A stretch of 64,000 bases of DNA from Moritella dasanensis ArB 0140 (GCF_000276805.1 NZ_AKXQ01000001.1:1-64000); one strand, 5' to 3'. Counted from the stretch's first letter, positions 47,115-56,075 are shown. The notes: generated by a model from the sequence alone, not told the origin. A program made the numbers and translations.

Positions 47115-47933
47115 ATGCTAGTAATCAAAAAGATTTACGATATTACACAACTCGACGCGCTAAAATGTCAGTATCTTAGCACGACGACCGCTGCGCTTGA
47201 TGGCATGTGGTTATGCGGTTTTTTACCGATGGCGACGCACTTTGGTTTTTATGAAAATAATACCTTAGTGGGCTATTGCTGTATTAACGCCGATGGTTAC
47301 CTGCTGCAATTTCACCTTGATCCACAATGTCTGTTACAGGCGAGTGAATTATTTACACTGATCGTTGAACAAAATAGCGCAGTGATAGGTGAAGTCAAAG
47401 GTGCGTTTGTTAGTACTGCAGAACCTTTGTATCTCTCTTTGTGTTTAGATAACTATTCCACGCACCAAACTAACGCATTAATGTATCAACAAGACCTTTC
47501 AGCAGCACCATTCCAAGGTGAATCTATTGCAATGGACGTCGCGACCGATGCACAGTTATCTGACTTTGTGCAATTTACAATGCATGCCATTGGTGCCCCT
47601 GAAGTATGGCTGACGGGTTATTATCAGCGCTTGATTAATCGCCAGGAATTAGTCGGTTATTGGAAACGCGGTAAACTGTTAGCAAGTGGTGAATGCCGCC
47701 TGTTTGATACCGTCCAGACTGAATATGCTGATTTGGGTATGATTGTTGCTGAATCTGAACGTGGTAAAGGTATTGCGACTCAAGTTTTAAATTATCTTAT
47801 TAGTTGCGCTGAATCGAAAGGTTTAACCGCGATGTGCTCAACCGAAATGGCTAATATCGGCGCGCAGAAGGCGATTTTAAAAGCTGGGTTTAATGCGTGT
47901 CACCGCATTGTTCAATTTAGTGTTAATAGCTAG
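47115..47933 (+). CDS. GNAT-family N-acetyltransferase
   Basis: 272 residues. The acetyl-CoA site is in the C-terminal third: YADLGMIVAESERGKGIATQVLNYLISCAESKG (the R/Q-x-x-G-x-G/A loop), then NIGAQKAILKAGF, as usual in GNATs. The N-terminal half is a second, degenerate domain. The substrate is unknown. The next gene, an AraC-family regulator, starts 39 bases downstream, so they are probably co-transcribed. Confidence 0.85.
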   Translation: MLVIKKIYDITQLDALKCQYLSTTTAALDGMWLCGFLPMATHFGFYENNTLVGYCCINADGYLLQFHLDPQCLLQASELFTLIVEQNSAVIGEVKGAFVSTAEPLYLSLCLDNYSTHQTNALMYQQDLSAAPFQGESIAMDVATDAQLSDFVQFTMHAIGAPEVWLTGYYQRLINRQELVGYWKRGKLLASGECRLFDTVQTEYADLGMIVAESERGKGIATQVLNYLISCAESKGLTAMCSTEMANIGAQKAILKAGFNACHRIVQFSVNS

Positions 47934-47972
47934 CGCTATAACGCTCACTTTATTTATGGATGTAGATATTAA

Positions 47973-48824
47973 ATGATAAATTGGATTAGAACGCCAAAGT
48001 CTGCTTCTGTAGCCAAGTATGTAGAAAGCTATTGGTTATTAATTAAGGAGACGGATACGGGATCACATCAGTCACCGAAGTTAAACCCACATCCAGAAAG
48101 TCATCTGCTATTAGCGCCAGCCGCACAGCACTATCGTTATGATTTAAAATCAGGCGTAAAACAAGGGCAGGGTAGTCATTGGCTATTTCCACAAGTTCAG
48201 ACTTTGCAGCTCGACCATGCCCAAGCGTTTTTATATCTTGGTGTTAAATTCCGTGTTGGCGCATTATATTCACTGACAATGTCGCCAGTACAACCCGTCA
48301 TCGATGAAGTGATGGACGTGAATCTGAGTGAACTTATTGCTGGTCTGAGCCATTGTTCAAAAGATGAGAGCTTTATTGAGCAACATATATTGGCTATTGC
48401 AAAAGACGATCCTGACCTATGTTGTGAGCGTTTAGATCAATATCTATCAACTTGGTTGGCGAATAATAATGAAGATAACCACAGCCAATTAACGCGAAAA
48501 GTCTTACCGCTGTTAACGACGACACCTATTGCACACTTAGGTGAACAGCTTTACTGTTCGCAACGGACTATCGAGCGCAGTTTCAATCGCGTTACCGGCC
48601 TTACACTTAAACAATGTCAGTCAATGCTTAAGTTAGAAAGCTTGTTAGAGTATTTATATCAACGAGATAGCAAAGACATTGATTGGGTTGATTTAGCGTA
48701 TCAGTTTGGTTTTAGTGACCAGCCTCATTTGATCCGTTATTTAAAAGGCCAAATAGGTGCCACGCCGAATAATTATGTGAAGCAGCGTGACCTGACTATT
48801 GATGTCTATGGTGGGGTTAGCTGA
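47973..48824 (+). CDS. AraC-family transcriptional regulator
   Basis: 283 residues. The N-terminal half begins WIRTPKSASVAKYVESYWLL and has the beta-rich look of the DUF6597 sensor region, with HLLLAPAAQHYRY. The C-terminal ~100 residues carry the double helix-turn-helix (STQRTIERSF-type first helix: LGEQLYCSQRTIERSFNRVTG; then DWVDLAYQFGFSDQPHLIRYLKGQIGATP). The inducer and targets are unknown; the neighbouring GNAT gene may be one target. Confidence 0.88.
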   Translation: MINWIRTPKSASVAKYVESYWLLIKETDTGSHQSPKLNPHPESHLLLAPAAQHYRYDLKSGVKQGQGSHWLFPQVQTLQLDHAQAFLYLGVKFRVGALYSLTMSPVQPVIDEVMDVNLSELIAGLSHCSKDESFIEQHILAIAKDDPDLCCERLDQYLSTWLANNNEDNHSQLTRKVLPLLTTTPIAHLGEQLYCSQRTIERSFNRVTGLTLKQCQSMLKLESLLEYLYQRDSKDIDWVDLAYQFGFSDQPHLIRYLKGQIGATPNNYVKQRDLTIDVYGGVS

Positions 48825-48836
48825 CGTTGAATAGTA

Positions 48837-48866
48837 TAAAAACCAGCAATCTATGTCGACTGCTGG
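48837..48866 (-). terminator. terminator of the thiamine salvage operon
   Basis: On the minus strand, CCAGCAGTC and GATTGCTGG form a 9-bp stem with one G-T pair and a 6-base loop, followed by TTTTT. It is 52 bases after the tenA stop. Confidence 0.82.
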
Positions 48867-48917
48867 CCAAATTAGCCTAAATGATAAAATCTCAGCGAGT
48901 TGATTAATTGCGTGTTA

Positions 48918-49586
48918 CTACTTATCGACATCAAGCCCTTGCTGCCAAAATGCAATTTCCATGCGTGTTGCAGTTTTAAATACATGTAGCAGATTTTTGC
49001 CACGTTGGCTGTTAACGTCTATTTCAGCTAACAACACATCAATATGCGCTGTACCTTGTGCCACACCTTGCTGAAATTCATCACCACTATAGAGCTCAAT
49101 CCAGCTTGCGAATGGATTATCAACAAGCTTGGTATTGCTATCTGCCGCAAGATTACGGCCAATTTCGGCGTAACCAATCGAGCAGGGTGCTAACGCTGCA
49201 TACAAATCAACAATATCCCCAGCCATACCTGAATCGAGGACGTAGCGTGTGTAAGCCACCGTACCAAAGTCTTCCGGTTCTGCCTCTAAATCAGATTCGG
49301 TTAATCCCCAGTTAGCACAATAGGTGATGTGGTGGCCAATTTCAGAATCCAGTAGGGCATGCACACTTGGTAGTGCTTTACGCATATCCGCTAAAGTGCG
49401 GGCTTTATAAATCGCTAACGCGTAAGCACGGGCATATTGTTTAAGAAACAAGAAGTCTTGCTTAAGGTAATGCAAGTAACTCGGCTGTGCTAACGTGCCT
49501 TGCGCTAATTGTTGTACAAACGCATGTTGGGTATACGCATCCCAGTCTTCACGACAGGCATTGATTAGGTCTTGATGATTCATCAT
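48918..49586 (-). CDS. tenA: aminopyrimidine aminohydrolase / thiaminase II
   Basis: 222 residues. Cys135 in LAPCSIGYAEIG aligns with the catalytic Cys of Bacillus TenA, and an N-terminal all-helical fold with FLFLKQYARAYALAIYKA is typical. It hydrolyses aminomethylpyrimidine, from degraded thiamine, to HMP. It is the last gene of the TPP-riboswitch operon, 27 bases after thiY. Confidence 0.93.
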   Translation of the reverse strand: MMNHQDLINACREDWDAYTQHAFVQQLAQGTLAQPSYLHYLKQDFLFLKQYARAYALAIYKARTLADMRKALPSVHALLDSEIGHHITYCANWGLTESDLEAEPEDFGTVAYTRYVLDSGMAGDIVDLYAALAPCSIGYAEIGRNLAADSNTKLVDNPFASWIELYSGDEFQQGVAQGTAHIDVLLAEIDVNSQRGKNLLHVFKTATRMEIAFWQQGLDVDK

Positions 49587-49613
49587 TTTTCTCAGTGTTT
49601 TTTACAACGTTGT

Positions 49614-50561
49614 TTACAGTGCCAGCACGTAGTCTTGCGCTTTCGGTAATGTTTTGATGATCTTTTGCGAATACATGAATTCGGCATAATCGTCATAACG
49701 GTTTAAATCAACGGCAGAAGGACGCAACGCGAAACGAGTCAAGGTATCGTTCCAAGCTCGTTTATTTAACTCGTTGTTTAATGTGTCTGGTGCATAAGCG
49801 ACAAACTCTTTCCACGATGCTTGTGGGTGATTAACAATATAAGTCGTGGCTTTCTCTAGGGCTTTATTGAAGGCTTTGATCGCTACTTTGTCATAGGTAT
49901 TGGCATTAGCAACAAACACTAATTCGTCATAAGCGGGTACGCCATGTTCTTCTGGAAAGAAGGCTTTTGATTTAAAGCCTTCAAGTTCGAGTTGATTTGT
50001 TTCAAAGTTACGTAGACCACCCCAAATAGCATCGACTTTACCTGATGCGAGTGATGAAGACAGTGCCCAACCAACGTTGATGATCTGGACATCATCATAG
50101 CTAACGCCGCCTGTTTTTAACATGGTGCCGATAGTTGCTTCTTCGTTACCAGCAATGGCGATACCAATCTTCTTGCCTTTCAAATCAGCCATACTATTGA
50201 TTTTACCGTTGTCGAGCACCATCAAAGTATTGAGTGGCGTTGCGATCAAGGTTGCTGCGCGGATAAGTGGTAAACCTGCCGCCACATCAATAGTGAGATT
50301 TGGTTGGTAGGTGATAGCAAGATCGATTTTATTAGCCGCTACAAGCTTTGGTGGCATACTTGGATCGGCAGGTTCTTGGATCACCACGTTCACGCCTTGC
50401 TCTGCAAAGTAGCCACGTTCTTTGGCAATGACGATAGGGCCGTGATTAGGATTAACAAACCAATCTAACATCAGCGTTAGCGTCTTGGTTTCTGCTTGTG
50501 CACTTGTCGATAGCATAGCCGTTGTCAATATAGCTGCTTTTAGTAACATGTTGTTTTTCAT
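49614..50561 (-). CDS. thiY: ThiY-like pyrimidine-precursor binding protein
   Basis: 315 residues with a signal peptide (1-23, ending AQA). It is an NMT1/THI5-like periplasmic binding protein: TLMLDWFVNPNHGPIVIAKERGYFAEQGVNVVI, then GKKIGIAIAGNEEATIGTMLK. ThiY of bacteria binds N-formyl-4-amino-5-aminomethyl-2-methylpyrimidine (FAMP) and passes it to ThiXZ. Its place between thiX and tenA fits. Confidence 0.92.
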   Translation of the reverse strand: MKNNMLLKAAILTTAMLSTSAQAETKTLTLMLDWFVNPNHGPIVIAKERGYFAEQGVNVVIQEPADPSMPPKLVAANKIDLAITYQPNLTIDVAAGLPLIRAATLIATPLNTLMVLDNGKINSMADLKGKKIGIAIAGNEEATIGTMLKTGGVSYDDVQIINVGWALSSSLASGKVDAIWGGLRNFETNQLELEGFKSKAFFPEEHGVPAYDELVFVANANTYDKVAIKAFNKALEKATTYIVNHPQASWKEFVAYAPDTLNNELNKRAWNDTLTRFALRPSAVDLNRYDDYAEFMYSQKIIKTLPKAQDYVLAL

Positions 50562-50621
50562 AAATATCCTTTTTATATTTTTGTATATGTTGTTGTATAT
50601 GTTGATAAGGGCTATTGGGAA

Positions 50622-51434
50622 TTATCCTTCCCAAGGAATGAGTTTTTTCAATACTTTGTCAGTGACAAAATAAAGTAAGATCGATAGAGCCGACAAGATC
50701 AGTAATGCGGCAAACATTTCATCAATCATCATCCGGGCATTCGCTTGCAGCATGAGGTAACCGAGTCCAGCACTGGATCCAACCCATTCACCTGCAACCG
50801 CGCCGATTGGCGCTATGACTACCGCGACCCGAATACCGGATGCGAGTGTCGGCAGAGACGCGGGTAGCTGAATATGACGCAGCAGCTGCCACTTGGTTGC
50901 GCCCATGGTTTTAGCCAGATCTAAATAGCCTGTTGGGGTATTACGTAAACCGTCGTAACAGCAGGTTGTGACGGGGAAGAAGATGATTAATGCCGCCATC
51001 ACTATCTTCGACGCCATGCCATAACCTAGCCAAAGCATCAATACGGGGGCAATGGCGAATACCGGAATGGCTTGACTGGCAATTAAGAGTGGTAACAGCC
51101 AATGCTTAATTGGTTTGAATAGCAGCATCTGCAATGCAAAAAATAATCCCATGAATAAACCCAGTAACAAGCCAAAGACAATTTCTTGCGCAGTAACCAA
51201 TGTGTGTTTAAACAAGACTTCATGGCGTTCTATTAAGCGTTCAAATACCGCTAATGGCGCGGGTAGAATGAAAGAGGGCATGGCAAAAATATCCACGATA
51301 CTTTGCCATATACCAATGATCACTAGCGTACTAATTATCGCGCGTAGCCAGGGGCTAATGTGGCGCTGTTGCTTGTCGGTATTTTTGACTGCGTTTGATT
51401 GCGCTGGGGTAAGATTATTGATTAATTCACTCAT
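50622..51434 (-). CDS. thiX: ThiX-like ABC permease for pyrimidine precursors
   Basis: 270 residues from the ATG at 51434, which overlaps the thiZ stop (ATGAGTGA, minus strand). The longer frame from 51482 would run through a run of Arg/Met codons made by the hexamer repeat and is unlikely. About six membrane helices, with the ABC permease EAA loop at about 165-185 (GYLDLAKTMGATKWQLLRHIQLPASLPTLASGI). It works with ThiY and ThiZ. Confidence 0.9.
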   Translation of the reverse strand: MSELINNLTPAQSNAVKNTDKQQRHISPWLRAIISTLVIIGIWQSIVDIFAMPSFILPAPLAVFERLIERHEVLFKHTLVTAQEIVFGLLLGLFMGLFFALQMLLFKPIKHWLLPLLIASQAIPVFAIAPVLMLWLGYGMASKIVMAALIIFFPVTTCCYDGLRNTPTGYLDLAKTMGATKWQLLRHIQLPASLPTLASGIRVAVVIAPIGAVAGEWVGSSAGLGYLMLQANARMMIDEMFAALLILSALSILLYFVTDKVLKKLIPWEG

Positions 51435-52311
51435 ATCCAACACCACTCTCACCCTCATCCTCATCCTCATCCTCACTCTCATCCCGATATTCTTTTGCCA
51501 AACAAGACATTATTTGTTGTTGTAGTTGTGCACATTCTGCATCGAATTGCCGAGGTGTTGCTGATGTGGGGACGGATAAATTTTCTGCGCTAGCAGGTGT
51601 ACCTTGCATAATATAGATTTGGTCAGCGAGACGAATGGCTTCTTGCGGGTCGTGGGTGATTAATACCACGGTTTTATCTGCTAATAATTCACAAGCAAGA
51701 TCCTGTAATCGATAACGCGTCACGGCGTCTAAAGCGGAAAATGGTTCATCCATTAAGACGACTGGCTTGTCTTGCATTAATGTTCTTGCCAATGCCACTC
51801 GTTGACGCATACCGCCAGACAGTTGCTGGGGGAAATGCTGAGCATTGTCAGCAAGTCCGACTTTAGCTAATAGAGTAAGCGCTTTGTTAGTGCTTGCTTG
51901 CGACGTTACTTTCGAAGCTGATTTCGACATTTTTCCGCCAAACTTACTGCTTAAAGTGACATTGTCGAGCACGGATAACCAAGGCAATAGCAAGTCTTGT
52001 TGTGCCATGTAGGCTATTTGATTGTTTAAGTCTGCCAGGACTTGCTGGTTAGCGTTAATGGCGTATTCACCAGACCATGTCACTTGCTGATCTAACAAGC
52101 CTGCAAGATAACGCAGTAGCGAGGTTTTTCCGCAGCCGCTGCGACCTAAGATACATGTCCACTGTTTTGCAGGCATCGTCATGTTTAGCTGACTGAGCAC
52201 GGGGTCGATACTGTCGTGATAGCGTAAGTAACCGTTGGTAATAGTTATGTTTACCGCAATGGTGTCTTTGCTATTTGTAGGCGCTAAAATTACCTGTGGT
52301 GAGCTAGACAT
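51427..52311 (-). CDS. thiZ: ThiZ-like ABC ATPase
   Basis: 294 residues from the ATG at 52311 that overlaps the thiD stop; a TTG at 52326 is possible but lacks a better site. Walker A GRSGCGKTSLL, signature LSGGMRQRVALAR and Walker B VVLMDEPFSALD are intact. The last 20 residues are a low-complexity acidic tail generated by the 6-bp repeat. Translationally coupled to thiD and thiX. Confidence 0.93.
   Translation of the reverse strand: MSSSPQVILAPTNSKDTIAVNITITNGYLRYHDSIDPVLSQLNMTMPAKQWTCILGRSGCGKTSLLRYLAGLLDQQVTWSGEYAINANQQVLADLNNQIAYMAQQDLLLPWLSVLDNVTLSSKFGGKMSKSASKVTSQASTNKALTLLAKVGLADNAQHFPQQLSGGMRQRVALARTLMQDKPVVLMDEPFSALDAVTRYRLQDLACELLADKTVVLITHDPQEAIRLADQIYIMQGTPASAENLSVPTSATPRQFDAECAQLQQQIMSCLAKEYRDESEDEDEDEGESGVGYE
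51439..51484. repeat. 6-bp tandem repeat at the thiZ/thiX junction
   Basis: On the plus strand CTCATC is repeated about four times, with diverged copies either side (CTCACC, CTCTCA). It lies in the last codons of thiZ (encoding the acidic tail SEDEDEDEGE) and just upstream of the thiX start. Changes by whole units would keep the thiZ frame but alter the tail length. Confidence 0.85.
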
Positions 52312-53182
52312 CAGCGTGGCCAGCAAAGAAGTGATTCACAGGACCGTGACCACTGCCAATGTCTAATTCATCGGCATGCGCAATCGCGTTAGAAATGTAT
52401 TGTTTACCCAATTTGACGGCTTGCAGTAGGTCGTGTCCTTGCGCTAAGTAAGATGCGATGGCGGAAGACAGCGTACAGCCAGTACCATGGGTATTGTGGG
52501 TATTAATACGTTTTGCGGTTAACTGCTCAAAATGATCCTGGAAGATAAGCAGGTCGTTACTGTTTTCGTCTTGTTCTAAATGACCGCCCTTTAACAGCAC
52601 TGCATTAACGTTAAGCTGGCGTAATGATTGGATCATCGCGCCCATATCATCCTCACAAGTTGGCAGCGATGAACCTGTTAAAGCGGCACCTTCGGGTAAG
52701 TTAGGGGTGATCAAGTCGGCAAGCGGTAATAGCTCAGTTTTAAGGGTGTTGATGGCTGATTCTTTTAACAGTAAATCGCCGCTGGTGGCAATCATGACCG
52801 GATCGACGACTAAAAATGCGGGTTTATATTGTTTAATCTTAGCGGTGACAACCTTAATGATATCGCTGTCTGCCAGCATACCCACTTTAACGGCGACAAT
52901 ATTTAAATCACTAAAGACGGCATCAAGTTGCTTTTCAACATATTCGAGTGGAATAGGGAATATAGCGGACACGCCAAGGGTATTTTGCGCAGTAATGGCT
53001 GTGATTACTGAACATGCATAACTGCCCGTTGCAGAGATTGCTTTGATATCAGCTTGAATACCAGCACCGCCACCACTATCAGAGCCCGCGATCGTTAATA
53101 CGATAGGAGTTGATACGCTATTGATTAATGATCTAGCTGTTGATGAAACGGGTGTTGATGTGTTTGTTGTAACCTTTAGCAT
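52304..53182 (-). CDS. thiD: hydroxymethylpyrimidine (phosphate) kinase
   Basis: 292 residues. The start of the fold VLTIAGSDSGGGAGIQADIKA (about 27-47), DPVMIATSGDLLL and the ribokinase-type NTHGTGCTLSSAIASYLAQG near 235 are complete. It makes HMP-P and HMP-PP. A Thr/Ser-rich N-terminal segment of about 25 residues is longer than usual. First gene of the operon, 86 bases after the TPP riboswitch. Confidence 0.95.
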   Translation of the reverse strand: MLKVTTNTSTPVSSTARSLINSVSTPIVLTIAGSDSGGGAGIQADIKAISATGSYACSVITAITAQNTLGVSAIFPIPLEYVEKQLDAVFSDLNIVAVKVGMLADSDIIKVVTAKIKQYKPAFLVVDPVMIATSGDLLLKESAINTLKTELLPLADLITPNLPEGAALTGSSLPTCEDDMGAMIQSLRQLNVNAVLLKGGHLEQDENSNDLLIFQDHFEQLTAKRINTHNTHGTGCTLSSAIASYLAQGHDLLQAVKLGKQYISNAIAHADELDIGSGHGPVNHFFAGHADV

Positions 53183-53267
53183 AAATATTCCTAGTACAGA
53201 CGTATAGGAACTTTATCAAGCCAAGATTGAGAGACGGAGTAGGTCAAATCAGGTGAAGCAAGACTGA

Positions 53268-53348
53268 TAGTTCCCTACGCCAGTGTTAACTGAATCAGGT
53301 TCAACGGGTCTCGCAATATGCGCTCTCAGCCTTTAGGCCCCCCGACTA
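53268..53348 (-). promoter_or_regulatory. TPP riboswitch (THI element)
   Basis: On the minus strand the sequence has the GCTGAGA pyrimidine-sensing loop (plus 53321-53330 region), the ACCCGTTGAACCTGAT segment, and the closing strand GCGTAGGGAACT, all in order and with paired helices. The aptamer is followed by about 86 nt before thiD. It should switch off the whole thiD-thiZ-thiX-thiY-tenA operon when TPP is plentiful. Confidence 0.96.
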
Positions 53349-53485
53349 TATAGGCGGCAATAGTAACAAGTTTTTTTGAAAGCGCAATAGCCAGTTACTT
53401 AGATTATAAAATTGCTTTAACGATTTAGCAGTGATTCCTCAATGATTCATTAGCCATTGATTCGGTTATTTATTTTTTAAGGATA

Positions 53486-53526
53486 ATAAAAAGGCCACGC
53501 GTTAATGTAACGCGTGGCCTTTTTCA
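53486..53526 (-). terminator. terminator of the BCCT gene
   Basis: A perfect 17-bp stem (53488-53504 with 53508-53524) and 3-base loop, about 55 bases after the BCCT stop; its AAAAA/TTTTT ends give a T run on both strands, so the terminator works in either direction. Confidence 0.95.
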
Positions 53527-53577
53527 TGCTTGAATGTCGTCAATTAGATTTTCACAGTCGAAAATCGAATACGCTTA

Positions 53578-55158
53578 TCATTTGCGGTTATGTTGCTCTG
53601 TTCTTAAACCCATAATCAAGCTCACACACATGACCAATAAGATCACCGTGAATGGCAGTGCGGTTGAGATTGCACCTGCTTGTAATGCTTCAATTGCTTG
53701 TGTACCGCCAACCCAAAGTAGCGCTGCTGCGATAGCACCTTCGATGAATGCCCAGAACACACGTTGTGGTACTGGCGCATCAACTTTACCACCAGCAGTG
53801 ATGCTGTCGATAACCAACGAACCTGAGTCCGATGAGGTGATGAAGAATACTAATACTAACAATACAGCTAGCATTGATAATACGTTACCCATAGGTAAAG
53901 CATCAAACATTTGGAACATAGCTAAAGGTACTTCAGTCAAGCCTTCAGTGCCTAATGTACCGACGTTATTAACGACTTGATCAATCGCTATGCCACCAAA
54001 TACAGACATCCACAATACAGTCACACCGGTTGGAACCAGTAATACCGCCGTGATGAATTCACGAATAGTACGACCACGTGAAATACGCGCGATGAACATA
54101 CCTACGAATGGTGACCATGAGATCCACCATGCCCAATAGAATACAGTCCAACCGTGCATCCAAGCTTCGTCTTCACGACCAATTGGATTACTTAATGGGA
54201 TGATATTTTTAACATAACCCATAATAGTCGTTGGAATTGTGCCCATTGATACGGCAAACGTTACTAACGCAACGAATACTAATAACACTAACGCGAGTAG
54301 CATGTTGATGTTACTAATTACTTTAACGCCACCGTCAATACCACGAATTACCGACACAACAGCCAATAACGTCACGATAAAGATGATCGAAATTTGTAAG
54401 AATAGATCGTTATCAATGCCCAATACATGGTGAAAACCACTTGCGGCTTGTTGTGCGCCTAAGCCAAGTGATGTTGCTAAACCAAATAAAGTTGCGATTA
54501 CAGCGAGGATATCAACAATATGACCAGCCCAACCCCACGTTCTATCACCTAAGATCGGATAGAATACTGAACGCATTGAAAGTGGTAGGCCTTTGTTATA
54601 AGAGAAGAAAGCCAGTGACAGTGCAACAACACCATAAATTGCCCATGGGTGTAAACCCCAGTGGAACATAGTTGCGCCTAATGCCAGTTGCGCTGCTTCA
54701 GGTGTGTTTGCTGCTACGTTAAGCGGTGTTTCATACCAACCCGTGAAGTAAGCAACAGGTTCTGCAACACCCCAGAACATAAGACCAATACCCATGCCGG
54801 CAGCAAATAGCATTGCAATCCAAGACATGCGGCTATAATCGGCTTTAGCGTCATCGCCGCCTAAACGGATTTTACCGTATGGCGAGACAATTAAACCGAG
54901 GCAGAAAATAACAAAAATATTTGCTGACCACATGAAGAGGCTATCAAAAGTACCAATGATTTGCCATTTGATGCCGTCTAAAAATGATTTGGATGTTTCA
55001 GGGTCAACTACTAAAATTGCAACCAAGAATAAGCCGATTAACGATGCACTGATACCAAATACTGGGTTGTGAACATCAAAACCCCATTTTTGGACATTAT
55101 CTTGACCAACAGTGTAGTCAGTATTATCAATACTGTATTTATCCCTATTAATACTCAT
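53578..55158 (-). CDS. BCCT-family betaine/choline/carnitine-type transporter
   Basis: 526 residues with 12 predicted membrane helices. The family signature reads WTVFYWAWWISWSPFVG, followed by MFIARISRGRTIREFI (about 330-365), and the glycine-rich GMGIGLMFWGVAEP of helix 3 is typical. It imports a trimethylammonium osmolyte using Na+ or H+; exact substrate unclear. The C-terminal tail is short, so osmotic gating as in BetP may be absent. Start site GAGGA lies 5-6 bases before the ATG. Its leader contains a small hairpin and, farther upstream, an unassigned structured region. Confidence 0.9.
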   Translation of the reverse strand: MSINRDKYSIDNTDYTVGQDNVQKWGFDVHNPVFGISASLIGLFLVAILVVDPETSKSFLDGIKWQIIGTFDSLFMWSANIFVIFCLGLIVSPYGKIRLGGDDAKADYSRMSWIAMLFAAGMGIGLMFWGVAEPVAYFTGWYETPLNVAANTPEAAQLALGATMFHWGLHPWAIYGVVALSLAFFSYNKGLPLSMRSVFYPILGDRTWGWAGHIVDILAVIATLFGLATSLGLGAQQAASGFHHVLGIDNDLFLQISIIFIVTLLAVVSVIRGIDGGVKVISNINMLLALVLLVFVALVTFAVSMGTIPTTIMGYVKNIIPLSNPIGREDEAWMHGWTVFYWAWWISWSPFVGMFIARISRGRTIREFITAVLLVPTGVTVLWMSVFGGIAIDQVVNNVGTLGTEGLTEVPLAMFQMFDALPMGNVLSMLAVLLVLVFFITSSDSGSLVIDSITAGGKVDAPVPQRVFWAFIEGAIAAALLWVGGTQAIEALQAGAISTALPFTVILLVMCVSLIMGLRTEQHNRK

Positions 55159-55601
55159 TAGTCCTCAGTTAGAACAAGCCTGTTCTATTTGTTTAGTTAT
55201 TTGTTGTTCGAGAGTTTAGCAAATTTAGAGTTAAATTTCAGCGGAATATCTATTTAGAGTAACTTTAACCATTAATTTATAATGGATATTGGATATGTAG
55301 CGTCGAAATAGGGGATGGCGGTATTTAATTTAATGCGGAGATTGAAGTGTGAAAAGCGCGTCGAGAATTAGCTATTACAGGGTTCTGCTTCTTTCCCGTT
55401 GGCCACGTTTCAAGCCCAGAAACTGACGTGGTTGCTATATCTGCCTCACCTCTTAGGTCTGTCGGTAGATAAAACGCTTTTCAATATCTAGTATAGATCA
55501 CCTTGAACCCCTGTCCAGTTCTCACAATTAAGATCTCGGTTTATTTTTAATAAGATTAAATAATGTATGCTATTACAACTGCTTAATCTACTTGGCGTTA
55601 T
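55159..55601. other. intergenic region BCCT / ICMT-like gene
   Basis: 443 bases between divergent genes. A TAGAACA/TGTTCTA hairpin (55170-55187) sits just upstream of the BCCT ribosome binding site. From 55350 to 55483 there is a candidate structured RNA (listed separately). The rest is AT-rich with no clear promoter fixed. Confidence 0.5.
55350..55483. ncRNA. candidate structured RNA of unassigned class
   Basis: Several complementary segments nest in 134 bases: TGAAAAGCG (55350-55358) with CGCTTTTCA (55475-55483) as an outer stem; CCAC-GTTTC with GAAAC-TGAC-GTGG (55403-55431); TATCTGCC (55438-55445) with GGTAGATA (55464-55471), enclosing ACCT-CTT-AGGT. This is a multibranched layout like a riboswitch or sRNA. 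The strand is unknown. On the minus strand, GGTGAGGC and GCCAACGGG faintly recall words of the M-box magnesium riboswitch, but their spacing does not fit, so I do not assign it. Confidence 0.45.
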
Positions 55602-56066
55602 ATGATGAAGAGACTTGAAAATAAGATCCCACCACCGGTTATTACCTTATTTTTTGCTGCGATCATGTGGGGATGTTCGTTCCTTGTCCCCAGTGTTGAA
55701 ATGAGCTTGACGTTACGACTGATTTTATCTTTAGTCCTTATTGGCTTAGGCATTTTTTTTGCTATCGCCGGTGTGGTGTCATTTAAAAAAGCTGCAACCA
55801 CGGTGAATCCATTAAAACCAGAAACTGCATCATTACTGGTGACTTCAGGTGTTTACAAGTACTCACGTAACCCGATGTATGTTGGCTTAGTGCTGTTATT
55901 ACTTGCTTGGAATGTCTACTTATCTACCCCGTTGAGCTTATTCGGCATCATGGGTTTTATTTTATATATGAATCGATATCAAATTAAACCGGAAGAAAGC
56001 GCGTTAACCACGCTGTTTGGCCGTGAATTTATTCGTTACCAAAGTCAGGTTCGCCGTTGGTTATAA
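55602..56066 (+). CDS. isoprenylcysteine carboxyl methyltransferase-like membrane protein
   Basis: 154 residues with about four membrane helices. The C-terminal part has the ICMT/PEMT-type motif SGVYKYSRNPMYVGLVLLLLAW and a conserved Glu/Glu further on (IKPEESALTTLFGREFIRYQ), typical of bacterial DUF/ICMT-like methyltransferases acting on lipids or small hydrophobic substrates. The substrate is unknown. It converges on a broken acyltransferase gene 9 bases away. Confidence 0.82.
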   Translation: MMKRLENKIPPPVITLFFAAIMWGCSFLVPSVEMSLTLRLILSLVLIGLGIFFAIAGVVSFKKAATTVNPLKPETASLLVTSGVYKYSRNPMYVGLVLLLLAWNVYLSTPLSLFGIMGFILYMNRYQIKPEESALTTLFGREFIRYQSQVRRWL

Positions 56067-56075
56067 ATCTCAGGC

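Noticed and set aside
51435-51482. Upstream start for thiX giving an Arg/Met-rich leader
   Set aside because: It comes only from the hexamer repeat read in another frame; the ATG overlapping the thiZ stop is the normal coupled start.
55350-55483. M-box magnesium riboswitch
   Set aside because: Two short words match, but the spacing and the paired GCCC/GGGU core of the M-box are not there, and the downstream gene is a BCCT transporter rather than a magnesium transporter.
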